Source: Fumia sp045645505 (GTDB lineage: Bacteria > Bacillota > Clostridia > Oscillospirales > Ruminococcaceae). From it: a DNA stretch of 20,097 nt. A program made the translations under genes and the position numbers. The notes below the pieces were generated by a model. It was not told the origin of the DNA and did no database searches. It saw nothing but the letters and a program-made list of their open reading frames with translations. Each line of letters starts with the position of its first letter. Within the stretch, counting starts at the first letter, position 1. Where the stretch lies: the NCBI GenBank assembly GCA_045645505.1, contig JAZRIW010000026.1, positions 1 through 20,097 on the forward strand. Direction: 5' to 3'. Shown piece after piece: positions 1-7,424 of the stretch.

Positions 1-1107
1 GGAATTGGGGGATTGTCCCATACCGATACAAGGTCCGCAAGCAGATTCAAGTATTCTTGCACCTGCACCGATCAAATCTGCCAATGCACCATTCAATGCA
101 AGCATATTGAGTACCTGTTTTGAGCCGGGAGCTATTGCAAGGCTTACGTCGGGATGAACTTTTTTGCCCTTTAAGATATGGGCTACTTTCATCATATCGT
201 GATAAGATGAGTTTGTGCATGAGCCGATACAAACCTGGTCAATTTTCTGTCCTGAAAGTTCTGAAATGGTTTTTATATTATCGGGGCTGTGAGGACAAGC
301 CGCCAAAGGTTTTAACTCAGAGAGATTTATGTTATAAACTTCGTCATAATAAGCATCATGGTCAGGGAGTAATTCTATGAAGTCATTTTCTCTGCCCTGA
401 GCTTTCAAAAATTCTTTTGTGATTTCGTCAGAAGGGAAGATAGATGTAGTAGCACCGAGCTCTGCACCCATATTAGTAATGGTGGCACGTTCCGGTACTG
501 CAAGGGTTTTAACACCTTCACCACCGTATTCAATTACCTTTCCGACACCGCCTTTAACTGAGAGAATTCTCAAAACTTCCAAGATAACATCCTTAGCACT
601 CACCCAAGGGTTAAGTTTACCTGTAAGATTGATTCTCACCATCTGAGGCATAGTGATATAGTAAGCACCGCCACCCATTGCAACTGCAACGTCAAGTCCG
701 CCTGCTCCGCAAGCAAAACTACCGATACCACCTGCTGTGGGGGTGTGGCTGTCAGAACCGATTAAAGTTTTTCCCGGAACTGCAAAACGTTCAAGCTGTA
801 CCTGGTGGCAAATTCCGTTGCCGGGGCGGGAAAAATAAATTCCGTGTTTTTTGGCAACTGAGCCTATAAATCTATGGTCATCGGCATTTTCAAATCCCGA
901 CTGAAGAGTATTATGGTCAATATAAGCGACACTTTTTTCGGTTTTAACGCGTTTTACTCCCATAGCTTCAAATTCAAGGTAAGCCATGGTACCTGTGGCG
1001 TCCTGGGTTAAGGTCTGGTCGATTTTTATACCGATTTCAGTGCCTTTAATCATTTCACCGTCAACAAGGTGTGCTTTAATGATTTTTTCTGCAATAGTGT
1101 ATCCCAT
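1..1107 (-). CDS. Aconitate hydratase (aconitase), 3' end cut off by the window
   Basis: Aconitase interconverts citrate and isocitrate in the cytoplasm using a labile 4Fe-4S cluster. The first 369 codons are present and the reading frame runs open to base 1, so the C-terminal swivel domain lies outside the window. The three cluster cysteines are visible: C297 in IGSCTN, and C357 and C360 in ACGPCIG. Other family signatures are IGSDSHTPTAGG and the GGVGKVIEYGGEG stretch. The N-terminus MGYTIAEKII and the overall pattern fit the anaerobe-type aconitase (AcoN-like) better than 3-isopropylmalate dehydratase, whose large subunit is shorter and normally sits beside a separate small subunit. The chosen start at 1107 has a GGAAAGGAAG ribosome site and its own promoter. 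Function is known from the family; exact substrate is inferred. Confidence 0.88.
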   Translation of the reverse strand, partial: MGYTIAEKIIKAHLVDGEMIKGTEIGIKIDQTLTQDATGTMAYLEFEAMGVKRVKTEKSVAYIDHNTLQSGFENADDHRFIGSVAKKHGIYFSRPGNGICHQVQLERFAVPGKTLIGSDSHTPTAGGIGSFACGAGGLDVAVAMGGGAYYITMPQMVRINLTGKLNPWVSAKDVILEVLRILSVKGGVGKVIEYGGEGVKTLAVPERATITNMGAELGATTSIFPSDEITKEFLKAQGRENDFIELLPDHDAYYDEVYNINLSELKPLAACPHSPDNIKTISELSGQKIDQVCIGSCTNSSYHDMMKVAHILKGKKVHPDVSLAIAPGSKQVLNMLALNGALADLIGAGARILESACGPCIGMGQSPNS

Positions 1108-1141
1108 ATGGTACTTCCTTTCCTTATTTAAATATCAATAC

Positions 1142-1170
1142 ATTATAACATATTTTTTGTCGATAATCAA
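1142..1170 (-). promoter_or_regulatory. Promoter of the aconitase gene
   Basis: On the minus strand TTGATT (1170-1165) is followed after 17 bases by a perfect TATAAT (1147-1142). TG one base upstream of the -10 hexamer makes it an extended -10 promoter. It lies 35 bases upstream of the aconitase start and downstream of the trpB terminator, so aconitase is a separate transcription unit. Confidence 0.75.
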
Positions 1171-1189
1171 TTGATTTTCTTAAAAAATT

Positions 1190-1219
1190 AAAGAGCTTAA
1201 AAAATTTTTTAAGCTCTTT
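1190..1219 (-). terminator. Terminator after trpB
   Basis: A perfect 30-base palindrome (arms AAAGAGCTTAAAAAA and TTTTTTAAGCTCTTT) lies just downstream of the trpB stop. Read on the minus strand it is followed by a T-rich run. It is symmetrical and could work in both directions. Confidence 0.75.
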
Positions 1220-1224
1220 TTTTA

Positions 1225-2469
1225 TTAATCAACTTTATAATCGAGTTTGAAATTCTCACCGCAACCATATTTTTCATATACATAGTCGATATCTTTATCG
1301 CCTCTGCCTGAAAGACATACTAAAATTGAGCCTGATTTATGCTCTTTAGCATATTTTATTGCATAAGCAACTGCATGTGAACTTTCGATAGCGGGGATAA
1401 TTCCTTCATAACGGCTTAAGAGGAAGAATGCTTCCATTGCTTCTTCGTCGGTAACTGCGTCGTAATGAACTCTGCCTGCATCACGAAGATATGCATGTTC
1501 GGGGCCTACACCCGGATAATCAAGTCCGCTTGCGATTGAATAAACAGGTAAGGGTTCGCCATTTTCGTCCTGCAAGAGATAACTGTCAAAGCCGTGAAGT
1601 CTTCCTTTGGTTCCGAATTTCATTGTTGCAGCGTGGTCGCCTACATTACTTCCTTTTCCCAAAGGCTCGATACCATAGATTTCTACGGGGTCAGCCAAGA
1701 ATGGTGTGAACATACCTAAAGAGTTTGAACCACCACCTACACATGCACAGACAGCGTCAGGCATAATGCCTGTCATTTCAAGAAATTGCTCTCTTGCCTC
1801 AATGCCTATAACCGACTGGAAGTCTCTTACCATTTTAGGGAACGGGTGAGGACCAAGGCAGGAACCGATACAGTAAATTGCACTGTCGTATTCTTTCATA
1901 TAAGCTTCAAATGCTGCATCTACCGCTTCTTTTAAGGTTTTAAGTCCGTGAGTTACGGGAACAACATTTGCACCGAGCATCTTCATTCTTATAACGTTGG
2001 GGTGTTGCTTTTCAATATCAACTTCACCCATATAAATATCACATTCCATACCAAAATATGCAGCGGCGGTTGCGAGTGCAACACCATGTTGTCCTGCACC
2101 TGTTTCAGCGATAAGTTTCTTTTTGCCCATATATTTTGCAAGAAGACCTTCGCCCATACAATGGTTAAGTTTGTGAGCACCTGTGTGATTTAAATCCTCG
2201 CGTTTAAGATAAATCTGACAGTTTCCGAAAAGCTTTGAAAGTCTTTCACAATGATAAACGGGGGTAGGTCTTCCCTGGAATTCTTTTCTTATTCTGCGAA
2301 GTTCATTGATAAACTGTGCAGAATGGCAGATTGCTTCATAAGCGTCATCTGCTTCTTTAAAAGCAGGAATCAATTTTTCGGGGAGGTAAGCACCACCGTA
2401 TTCACCGAAATATCCGTCCTTTGTCGGAAATTCTTTAAGATAATTATCGAAATTTTTATAATTGTTCAT
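1225..2469 (-). CDS. trpB: Tryptophan synthase beta chain, stand-alone
   Basis: TrpB is a PLP enzyme that condenses L-serine with indole to give tryptophan, normally as part of an alpha2beta2 complex with TrpA. The 414 residues cover the whole family length. The PLP lysine is K100 in HTGAHK, the catalytic glutamate is E122 in AETGAGQHG, the phosphate-binding loop GGGSN is at 245-249, and the cofactor serine is S387 in LSGRGDKD. No trpA, trpC, trpD or trpE lies nearby, so it may salvage indole, or its partner may be encoded elsewhere. The start follows an AAGGAG ribosome site. The stop of a secreted cell-wall-binding protein gene is only 12 bases upstream with no terminator between, so the two are probably cotranscribed. 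Some positions around the usual TrpB core are unusual (LNHCMGEG instead of the common INNALGQ). Confidence 0.93.
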   Translation of the reverse strand: MNNYKNFDNYLKEFPTKDGYFGEYGGAYLPEKLIPAFKEADDAYEAICHSAQFINELRRIRKEFQGRPTPVYHCERLSKLFGNCQIYLKREDLNHTGAHKLNHCMGEGLLAKYMGKKKLIAETGAGQHGVALATAAAYFGMECDIYMGEVDIEKQHPNVIRMKMLGANVVPVTHGLKTLKEAVDAAFEAYMKEYDSAIYCIGSCLGPHPFPKMVRDFQSVIGIEAREQFLEMTGIMPDAVCACVGGGSNSLGMFTPFLADPVEIYGIEPLGKGSNVGDHAATMKFGTKGRLHGFDSYLLQDENGEPLPVYSIASGLDYPGVGPEHAYLRDAGRVHYDAVTDEEAMEAFFLLSRYEGIIPAIESSHAVAYAIKYAKEHKSGSILVCLSGRGDKDIDYVYEKYGCGENFKLDYKVD

Positions 2470-2481
2470 ATTTATAGCTCC

Positions 2482-3618
2482 TTATTTTATTAAAGCACCA
2501 TCACTTGCTAATTTATATCCGTCGATTGTTGTTGAGTAAGCCATTTTTCCACTTGAATAGAGGTAATACCATTTGTTGTTAACATATACCCAGCCTGTAG
2601 CCATAGCACCTGAGGATTTTAAGTAATACCATTCGGAATTTACCTTTACCCAGCCTGTTTTCATATCACCTGAGTTATTTAAAAAGTACCATGTGTTTTT
2701 AACTTTCTGCCAACCGGTTAAATATTTTCCGTCGTAGGATTTAAGTTTCCAGTTGCCCAAAACCTTTTCCCAGGTGGGGGATGTGTCTTTAACTTCAGCA
2801 GTGCAGATTACGTCGATAATCGCTCTTCTTTCGGGCATTGTGAAAGTGTATATGTTGTTTTCACCATAGATTTCTTTTGAGTTTACTGTAACAGTTTTAT
2901 TGTTTTTACCTTCTTCGGGTTTTACGGTAATTTTTACTGTATCTCCCGGAGAAGCTTCTTTTTTGTCCGCAAAAGCGGTACAGCCTTTGCGGGTTTCGAT
3001 AATTACATCGTAAAGAGTTGAATCAGCTTTTCTGAATTTTACGCTGAGTACTACTTTTTTGCTGTCAACAGTATAGTGGTAAATGCGTGATTTGTTGTCT
3101 TTAATCGTATCGGGAGTCTGCAAAACATCGTTTATATAAAGGTATTCTACTGCATATCCTTTGTCGGGAACGATGTTGATAGTAAGCTCGTCACCATACA
3201 TAACATTGTATTTATTGAGAAAAACTTCACCATATCTGTAAAATTTTTCTTCGAATGCAACTTCAATTTTTTCTGTAGGACGCCAGTCTTTCATAATCTT
3301 TGCAAAAACTTTTACATCGGACTTTGGCATATCAAATTCCCATTTTCCTTCGTCATTAGATGGAAGATGAATTTCTTTTTTTGCACCATTTTCTGTCCAT
3401 GTAAGTCTTATCGAATCAATCATAAAACCTGTCTGTAATTCTGAAGTAATCACAATTTTGTCGCCATAATCAGCTTCTGAAAGATTTGATTTAATGATCC
3501 CTACATCAGAAACATTTTGTGATAAGGTTATAGAGTAGTTATCTTCAGCAAAAACATTAAAGTTTGTAAATGATAAAATAGTTATAAATGTAATCAATAA
3601 GGAAATAATTTTTTTCAT
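2482..3618 (-). CDS. Secreted protein with InlB-like beta repeats and C-terminal cell-wall-binding repeats (paralogue 1)
   Basis: This 378-residue protein starts at MKKIIS, chosen because AAGGAG precedes it and a signal peptide follows at once (lysines, hydrophobic core, VFA at 22-24); a longer in-frame extension upstream has neither. Residues 25 to about 280 look like three beta-rich modules. Each ends in a phrase such as WEFDMPKSDVKV or YTFTMPERRAIIDV, typical of divergent InlB-type B repeats. From about residue 282 there are four 20-residue aromatic repeats of the GW...WYYLKSSGAMAT type (CW_binding_1/choline-binding family) and a short tail, STTIDGYKLASDGALIK. The repeats probably hold the protein on choline or similar wall polymers. 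No catalytic domain is visible, so the role is unknown: adhesion, wall maintenance or binding. It is a paralogue of the gene at 3740-5020. Confidence 0.85.
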   Translation of the reverse strand: MKKIISLLITFITILSFTNFNVFAEDNYSITLSQNVSDVGIIKSNLSEADYGDKIVITSELQTGFMIDSIRLTWTENGAKKEIHLPSNDEGKWEFDMPKSDVKVFAKIMKDWRPTEKIEVAFEEKFYRYGEVFLNKYNVMYGDELTINIVPDKGYAVEYLYINDVLQTPDTIKDNKSRIYHYTVDSKKVVLSVKFRKADSTLYDVIIETRKGCTAFADKKEASPGDTVKITVKPEEGKNNKTVTVNSKEIYGENNIYTFTMPERRAIIDVICTAEVKDTSPTWEKVLGNWKLKSYDGKYLTGWQKVKNTWYFLNNSGDMKTGWVKVNSEWYYLKSSGAMATGWVYVNNKWYYLYSSGKMAYSTTIDGYKLASDGALIK

Positions 3619-3648
3619 TTTATTTTCTCCTTTGTATTTAATATTCCT

Positions 3649-3654
3649 ATTATA
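3649..3654 (-). promoter_or_regulatory. Extended -10 element upstream of the paralogue 1 gene
   Basis: The minus strand reads TGTTATAAT, a perfect -10 with extended TG, 30 bases upstream of the start codon. No good -35 is seen at the usual distance, so this is a tentative extended -10 promoter. Confidence 0.5.
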
Positions 3655-3706
3655 ACACATAAAAGGAAAAATGTGGAGTGTTTTTTTAAAAAAATATATA
3701 AAGAAT

Positions 3707-3735
3707 AAAAAGGACACTTTTAAGTGCCCTTTTTA
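3707..3735 (-). terminator. Terminator after the paralogue 2 gene
   Basis: Arms AAAAGGACACTT and AAGTGCCCTTTT form a hairpin with one internal mismatch, flanked by A and T runs, immediately after the stop codon of the gene ending at 3740. It separates the two paralogous genes into different transcripts. Confidence 0.7.
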
Positions 3736-3739
3736 TGTG

Positions 3740-5020
3740 TTATCTTATCCAAGCTCCATCGGAATTTAATTTGTATCCATCAATTGTGGTTGAGGAAGCC
3801 ATTTTTCCGTCTTTGTATAAATAGTACCAGTTTCCGCCTGTAAGTACCCAGCCTGTAGCCATAGCACCTGAGGATTTAAGGTAGTACCAGCTTCCGCCGA
3901 TTACCTGCCAACCTGTAGCCATAGCACCTGAGGACTTAAGGTAGTACCAGTTGTTATCGAGTGACTGCCAGCCTGTGAGCATATCACCGGCTCTGTCCAT
4001 ATAATACCAGCTGCTTCCGTCTTTAATCCAGCCGATAGCATATTTTCCGTCAGGCTTTTTATATTTCCAGTAGTTATTAACTTTAACCCATCCGTATTTT
4101 GCAGGGTCTTTTTCTTCAGGTGTGATAACAGGGGAAGAGGGGGCAGATGCAGCATCTTTAAAGGTAGCTTTAACACTCACATTATATTTGGGCATTGTGA
4201 AGGTGTAAACACCGTCTTTACCGCTTATTTCAATGTTGTCAATCAAAACTTTGTCAATTACCTTGCCTTCATTGGGGGTAACTGTTATTTTGATTTGGTC
4301 ACCTGTTTTAGCGGTAGCTTTATTAACTTTAACAGTTCCGTCTGTAGCTTTTTCAAGTGTTACATAAAAATCTGCATTATCTTCGCGGATAAATGCCACT
4401 CTTACTGATACACGAGCTGAATCAACTGTGTAGTCATATTCTACAGTTCCGTCAGATTTAACTCTTGAGGGAGTCAAGAGCTTGTTGTTTACTTTGAGGT
4501 AATCAACTGCGTATCCGCGGTCGGGAACAGCGCTGATAACAATATCATCAAGATATTTAACTCTGTAGCTTGATGAGAAAAGTTCGCCGTTTTTGAGTTC
4601 GCGTTCATTAAAGTCAATGCTGAAAGGTTTCTGACGCCAGTCTTCTTCAACAGAAATTAAAATGTCAACGTCACTTTCGGGCATAACGAAGTTCCAGATA
4701 CCCTCGTTGTCGTCAATTTCTTCAACCATATCGTCTTCATAGAGGTATTTTTCGCGGGTGGTACCATATTCGTCATACCATCTTATACGTATGTATTCCA
4801 GGCAGTAATCATCGTCAATTAAAAGCTGCAAGTCAACGATTTCTCCTTCTTCAGCGGTTCTGTAATCAACAGATGCAAAGTAATTTTTACCGCTGGAGTT
4901 AAGAATGTTGATGCTGTATTTGTCGCGAGTTCTTGCAAATGCTGATACACCGAATGCAGAGAGAACAATCGCAAAAATAGAGATAACAGAAATAAGCTTT
5001 TTAAGGAAAGATTTCTTCAT
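3740..5020 (-). CDS. Secreted protein with InlB-like beta repeats and five cell-wall-binding repeats (paralogue 2)
   Basis: This 426-residue paralogue of the neighbouring gene starts at MKKSFLKK, which has an AAAGGAG ribosome site; an upstream in-frame ATG lacks one. The signal peptide ends near SAFA (26-29). Residues 30-300 hold three beta modules; the third (about 235-300) is the clearest InlB-like repeat, with GDQIKITVTPNEGK and YTFTMPKYNVSV. Residues 308-407 are five uninterrupted 20-residue GW...WYY repeats, then the tail STTIDGYKLNSDGAWIR, nearly identical to the other paralogue. Shared features such as DWR, PD(R/K)GYAV(D/E)YL and YTVDS show descent from a duplication. It is probably surface-attached through teichoic-acid choline or a similar ligand. 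No enzyme domain is seen, so the biological role is unknown. Confidence 0.85.
   Translation of the reverse strand: MKKSFLKKLISVISIFAIVLSAFGVSAFARTRDKYSINILNSSGKNYFASVDYRTAEEGEIVDLQLLIDDDYCLEYIRIRWYDEYGTTREKYLYEDDMVEEIDDNEGIWNFVMPESDVDILISVEEDWRQKPFSIDFNERELKNGELFSSSYRVKYLDDIVISAVPDRGYAVDYLKVNNKLLTPSRVKSDGTVEYDYTVDSARVSVRVAFIREDNADFYVTLEKATDGTVKVNKATAKTGDQIKITVTPNEGKVIDKVLIDNIEISGKDGVYTFTMPKYNVSVKATFKDAASAPSSPVITPEEKDPAKYGWVKVNNYWKYKKPDGKYAIGWIKDGSSWYYMDRAGDMLTGWQSLDNNWYYLKSSGAMATGWQVIGGSWYYLKSSGAMATGWVLTGGNWYYLYKDGKMASSTTIDGYKLNSDGAWIR
3849..3950 (-). repeat. Near-identical 60-bp tandem units encoding wall-binding repeats
   Basis: The 29-base stretch 3849-3877 recurs 60 bases away at 3909-3937 with two differences, and again in the paralogous gene at about 2590-2619. 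Each unit encodes the 20-residue repeat containing WYYLKSSGAMATGW. DNA-level identity across and within the genes suggests recent duplication or gene conversion, and repeat number could change by slippage or recombination. Confidence 0.7.
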
Positions 5021-5090
5021 TATAAACACTCCTTTAATTTTATACATATATAATAACACATATTTTCAAAAAAGGGAAGAGTTTTTTTAA

Positions 5091-5127
5091 AAAAGCCCAA
5101 AAGGAAGAATTTTCCTTCTGGGCTTTT
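5091..5127 (-). terminator. Terminator after the aminotransferase gene
   Basis: On the minus strand AAGCCCAGAAGGA pairs with TCCTTTTGGGCTT around a short AT loop (one G-T pair). It is followed by six T residues, directly after the stop codon of the aminotransferase gene. Confidence 0.8.
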
Positions 5128-5129
5128 GA

Positions 5130-6407
5130 TTAATTTTGTAAAAGTTTCTCAACTGATGCAAGTTTAATTGCAAGACATAAAACTTCGGTTGCTTTCTGAA
5201 GGTCATCAAGTGACGGGAAAGTCGGTGCGATACGGATGTTTTTGTCATTGGGGTCCAGACCATAGGGGAAGGTTGCTCCGGCACCCGTTAAGACAACACC
5301 TGCTTCTTTACAAAGTGAAACCACTCTTTTCGCACAACCGTCCAAAACATTTAATGAAATAAAATATCCACCGTTTGGAACTTTCCAGTAAGCGATACCA
5401 AGGTCTTTAATCTTTTCATCAAGGTTTTTAAGCACTACCTCAAATTTCGGTTTTATAATCAAAGCGTGTTTTTTCATATGAGCAAAGATTCCGTCAGCGT
5501 TTTTAAAGAATTTGAGATGTCTTAACTGGTTTACCTTGTCATAACCGATAGTCTGCAAAGAGATGTGTTTTGTGAGGTGTTTTATGTTATTTACACTTGC
5601 ACCGAAAACGGCTACTCCTGCACCGCTGAAGGTGATTTTTGAAGTAGAAGCGAAGATTAAAACGCTGTCCTCGGTACCTGCTTTTTTACATTCGTCCATT
5701 AAGTTTAAAAGGGTGTCGTGGCTATCGTTTATATGGTGAATGCAGTAAGCGTTATCCCAGAAAATTTTAAAATCCTTTGCAGCGGGTTTAAGATTTGCAA
5801 AACGACGGACAGTTTCGTCAGAATAGGTAATGCCTTCGGGGTTTGAGTACATAGGTACACACCAGATGCCTTTTATCGCTTCATCGCTGCTCACGAGTTT
5901 TTCCACAATATCCATATCGGGGCCATCTTCGGTCATGGGAACATTTATCATTTCAAAGCCCAGGGTTTCTGTGATGGCAAAATGGCGGTCGTATCCCGGT
6001 ACAGGGCATAAGAATTTTAATTTTTCGCATTTGCTCCAAGGCTTTTCGCTGTTATAAAATCCAAAAAGCATAGCTTTTACAAGGGTATCGTACATAAGGT
6101 TAAGACTTGAGTTCCCGCCTACAAAAACCTCATCTTTATTAAGACCTAAAATTTCGCCGAAAAGCTCACGTACAGCGTCAAGTCCTTCCAAGCCTCCATA
6201 GTTTCTTACATCAGGGGCTGTGTTTTTTATATCATCTGCCTCAAGGCAGTTAAGCATATCCATAGAAAGGTCAAGCTGTTTTGGGGAGGGTTTACCTCTT
6301 GACATATCAAGGCTTAAATTAAGAGATTTTATTTTATTAAATTCATCTTCAAGTGAAGCTTTTAAAGAAAGTAACTCATCTGAAGACAATTCTGTGTAAA
6401 GGGACAT
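5130..6407 (-). CDS. PLP-dependent class I aminotransferase, aspartate aminotransferase type Ic-like
   Basis: This 425-residue fold-type I aminotransferase is probably an aspartate aminotransferase moving the amino group between aspartate and 2-oxoglutarate. The Schiff-base lysine is K257 in ASTSKITFSGAG. The cofactor-contacting residues N189 (YSNPEG), D218 and Y221 (FWDNAYCIHH) are present, and R392 in NIRIAPTFPS fits the carboxylate-binding arginine. The MSRGKP opening, the GYDRHFAI stretch and the length match the MocR-related group Ic represented by the Corynebacterium glutamicum enzyme, rather than classical AspC. It stands alone, with its own promoter and terminator, divergent from pyrE. 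Since aspartate feeds pyrimidine synthesis, the pairing may not be chance, but that is inference. The start has GGAGG upstream (revcomp of 6419-6423 region). Confidence 0.85.
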   Translation of the reverse strand: MSLYTELSSDELLSLKASLEDEFNKIKSLNLSLDMSRGKPSPKQLDLSMDMLNCLEADDIKNTAPDVRNYGGLEGLDAVRELFGEILGLNKDEVFVGGNSSLNLMYDTLVKAMLFGFYNSEKPWSKCEKLKFLCPVPGYDRHFAITETLGFEMINVPMTEDGPDMDIVEKLVSSDEAIKGIWCVPMYSNPEGITYSDETVRRFANLKPAAKDFKIFWDNAYCIHHINDSHDTLLNLMDECKKAGTEDSVLIFASTSKITFSGAGVAVFGASVNNIKHLTKHISLQTIGYDKVNQLRHLKFFKNADGIFAHMKKHALIIKPKFEVVLKNLDEKIKDLGIAYWKVPNGGYFISLNVLDGCAKRVVSLCKEAGVVLTGAGATFPYGLDPNDKNIRIAPTFPSLDDLQKATEVLCLAIKLASVEKLLQN

Positions 6408-6445
6408 TTTTAAGATACCTCCAAGATTTATTCATAATAAAGTTA

Positions 6446-6474
6446 ATGATACACGATATTTTAAAATTTTGCAA
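6446..6474 (-). promoter_or_regulatory. Promoter of the aminotransferase gene
   Basis: TTGCAA and TATCAT on the minus strand are separated by exactly 17 bases, about 40 bases upstream of the start codon. Confidence 0.6.
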
Positions 6475-6498
6475 GTTCTTTTTTAAAATCTTGCAAAA
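6467..6498. repeat. Inverted repeat TTTTGCAAG / CTTGCAAAA at the divergent promoters
   Basis: Two perfect 9-base arms (6467-6475 and 6490-6498) are separated by 14 bases. Each arm contains a TTGCAA that can serve as the -35 of one of two divergent promoters. It may be an operator, or just two similar -35 boxes facing away from each other. Confidence 0.5.
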
Positions 6499-6661
6499 AT
6501 ATTTTTCACAAATTATTATATAAAAAGAATGATACTTCTGTTCAATTTGTATGAAAAGCAGAAATAAAGGTGGATTTTGCAAAAATAATCCAATTAAATA
6601 TCAAAATTGTAACAGTTAAAATATGCAAGATTTTATTTTTGAAATTTCTTTTTAAAACAAG

Positions 6662-6690
6662 TTGCCATTTAAAGTAAAATGTGGTAAAAT
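6662..6690 (+). promoter_or_regulatory. Promoter of pyrE
   Basis: TTGCCA (6662-6667), a 17-base spacer, and TAAAAT (6685-6690) with an extended TG. The transcript start would be about 20 bases before the start codon, which leaves no room for a regulatory leader. Confidence 0.7.
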
Positions 6691-6718
6691 TGCAGTAGAA
6701 AAATGAAGGAGTAAAAAT

Positions 6719-7381
6719 ATGTTATCAGCATCAAAAAGAGAATTTATAGAATTTATGATGAGTGCCGACGTGCTTCGTTTCGGCGAATTCAAGACCAAAA
6801 GCGGAAGACTTTCTCCGTATTTTGTAAATACCGGAAATTATCGTACGGGCAGACAGATTGACACTTTGGGTAAATTTTACGCAAAGTGCATAAAGGAAGT
6901 CTGCGGTGATAATTTTACCGCTATGTTCGGCCCTGCTTATAAGGGTATTCCTCTGGCAACTGCGGCTGCAGGTGCACTTGCACGCGAATATAATATCGAC
7001 AAGCCTTATTTCTTTAACAGAAAAGAAGCAAAGGACCACGGCGAGGGTGGCTCACTTGTTGGTTATAAGCCCACAGATGGTGACAGCATTATTATCATTG
7101 AAGATGTAATTACAGCGGGTACTGCTGTTCGTGAGACTGTTCCGATTCTTTTAGACTCCGCAAAGGTTGAGATTAAGGATATGTTTATTTCCGTTAACCG
7201 CTGTGAAGTTGGACAGAATGCCGATAAAACCGCTGTTATGGAAGTTAAAGAAGAATTTGGCATTGATGTTCACGCGATTGTTACAGTAAAGGATATAAGA
7301 GAATATCTCGCTGAAGATCCTTCATATGCTGAAATGCTTTCAAAAATGGACGCTTATATGGCTCAGTATTGTGTGTTTTAA
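6719..7381 (+). CDS. pyrE: Orotate phosphoribosyltransferase
   Basis: PyrE joins orotate to PRPP to make orotidine 5'-phosphate, the fifth step of pyrimidine synthesis, in the cytoplasm. The 220-residue protein has the full set of motifs: GPAYKGIPLA at 71-80, the flexible catalytic loop FNRKEAKDHGEGG at 99-111, and the PRPP-binding motif IIIIEDVITAGTA at 124-136. Length is normal for the longer bacterial type. The start has AAGGAG seven bases upstream. It is monocistronic here, with its own promoter and a strong terminator; pyrF and other pyr genes are not in the window. Confidence 0.95.
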   Translation: MLSASKREFIEFMMSADVLRFGEFKTKSGRLSPYFVNTGNYRTGRQIDTLGKFYAKCIKEVCGDNFTAMFGPAYKGIPLATAAAGALAREYNIDKPYFFNRKEAKDHGEGGSLVGYKPTDGDSIIIIEDVITAGTAVRETVPILLDSAKVEIKDMFISVNRCEVGQNADKTAVMEVKEEFGIDVHAIVTVKDIREYLAEDPSYAEMLSKMDAYMAQYCVF

Positions 7382-7385
7382 AAAA

Positions 7386-7424
7386 TTATCCCTCCGTGGC
7401 AAAATATCACGGAGGGATTTTTAT
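7386..7424 (+). terminator. Terminator between pyrE and the araC-type gene
   Basis: Arms ATCCCTCCGTG (7388-7398) and CACGGAGGGAT (7408-7418) match perfectly over 11 bases with a 9-base loop, followed by five T. It lies between two convergent genes and the A-rich left flank would let it end transcription from either side. Confidence 0.85.

Larger units (their letters stand above)
6408..6718. other. Divergent aminotransferase/pyrE promoter region, non-coding
   Basis: This 311-base AT-rich stretch holds no convincing gene. It contains the aminotransferase promoter on the minus strand (-35 TTGCAA at 6474-6469, 17 bases, -10 TATCAT at 6451-6446) and the pyrE promoter near its right end. Between them is a second possible plus-strand promoter, TTGCAA 6491-6496, 17 bases, TATTAT 6514-6519. 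No riboswitch, T-box or PyrR-type attenuator fold was recognised. Confidence 0.6.

Noticed and set aside
120..1174. Small plus-strand reading frames opposite the aconitase gene
   Set aside because: They are antisense to a well-conserved coding frame, lack ribosome sites and show no recognisable motifs.
3619..3717. N-terminal extension of wall-binding paralogue 1
   Set aside because: It would place 33 residues before a clear signal peptide and its ribosome site, and would cover the promoter.
3849..3950. CRISPR-like array of spaced repeats
   Set aside because: The periodicity is 60 bases and in frame, encoding 20-residue wall-binding repeats; there are no unique spacers or cas genes.
5021..5059. 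N-terminal extension of wall-binding paralogue 2
   Set aside because: The internal ATG has AAAGGAG and begins a standard signal peptide; the upstream ATG does not.
6408..6718. Riboswitch or PyrR attenuator before pyrE
   Set aside because: The best promoter leaves a leader of only about 20 bases and no anti-terminator/terminator pair is seen.
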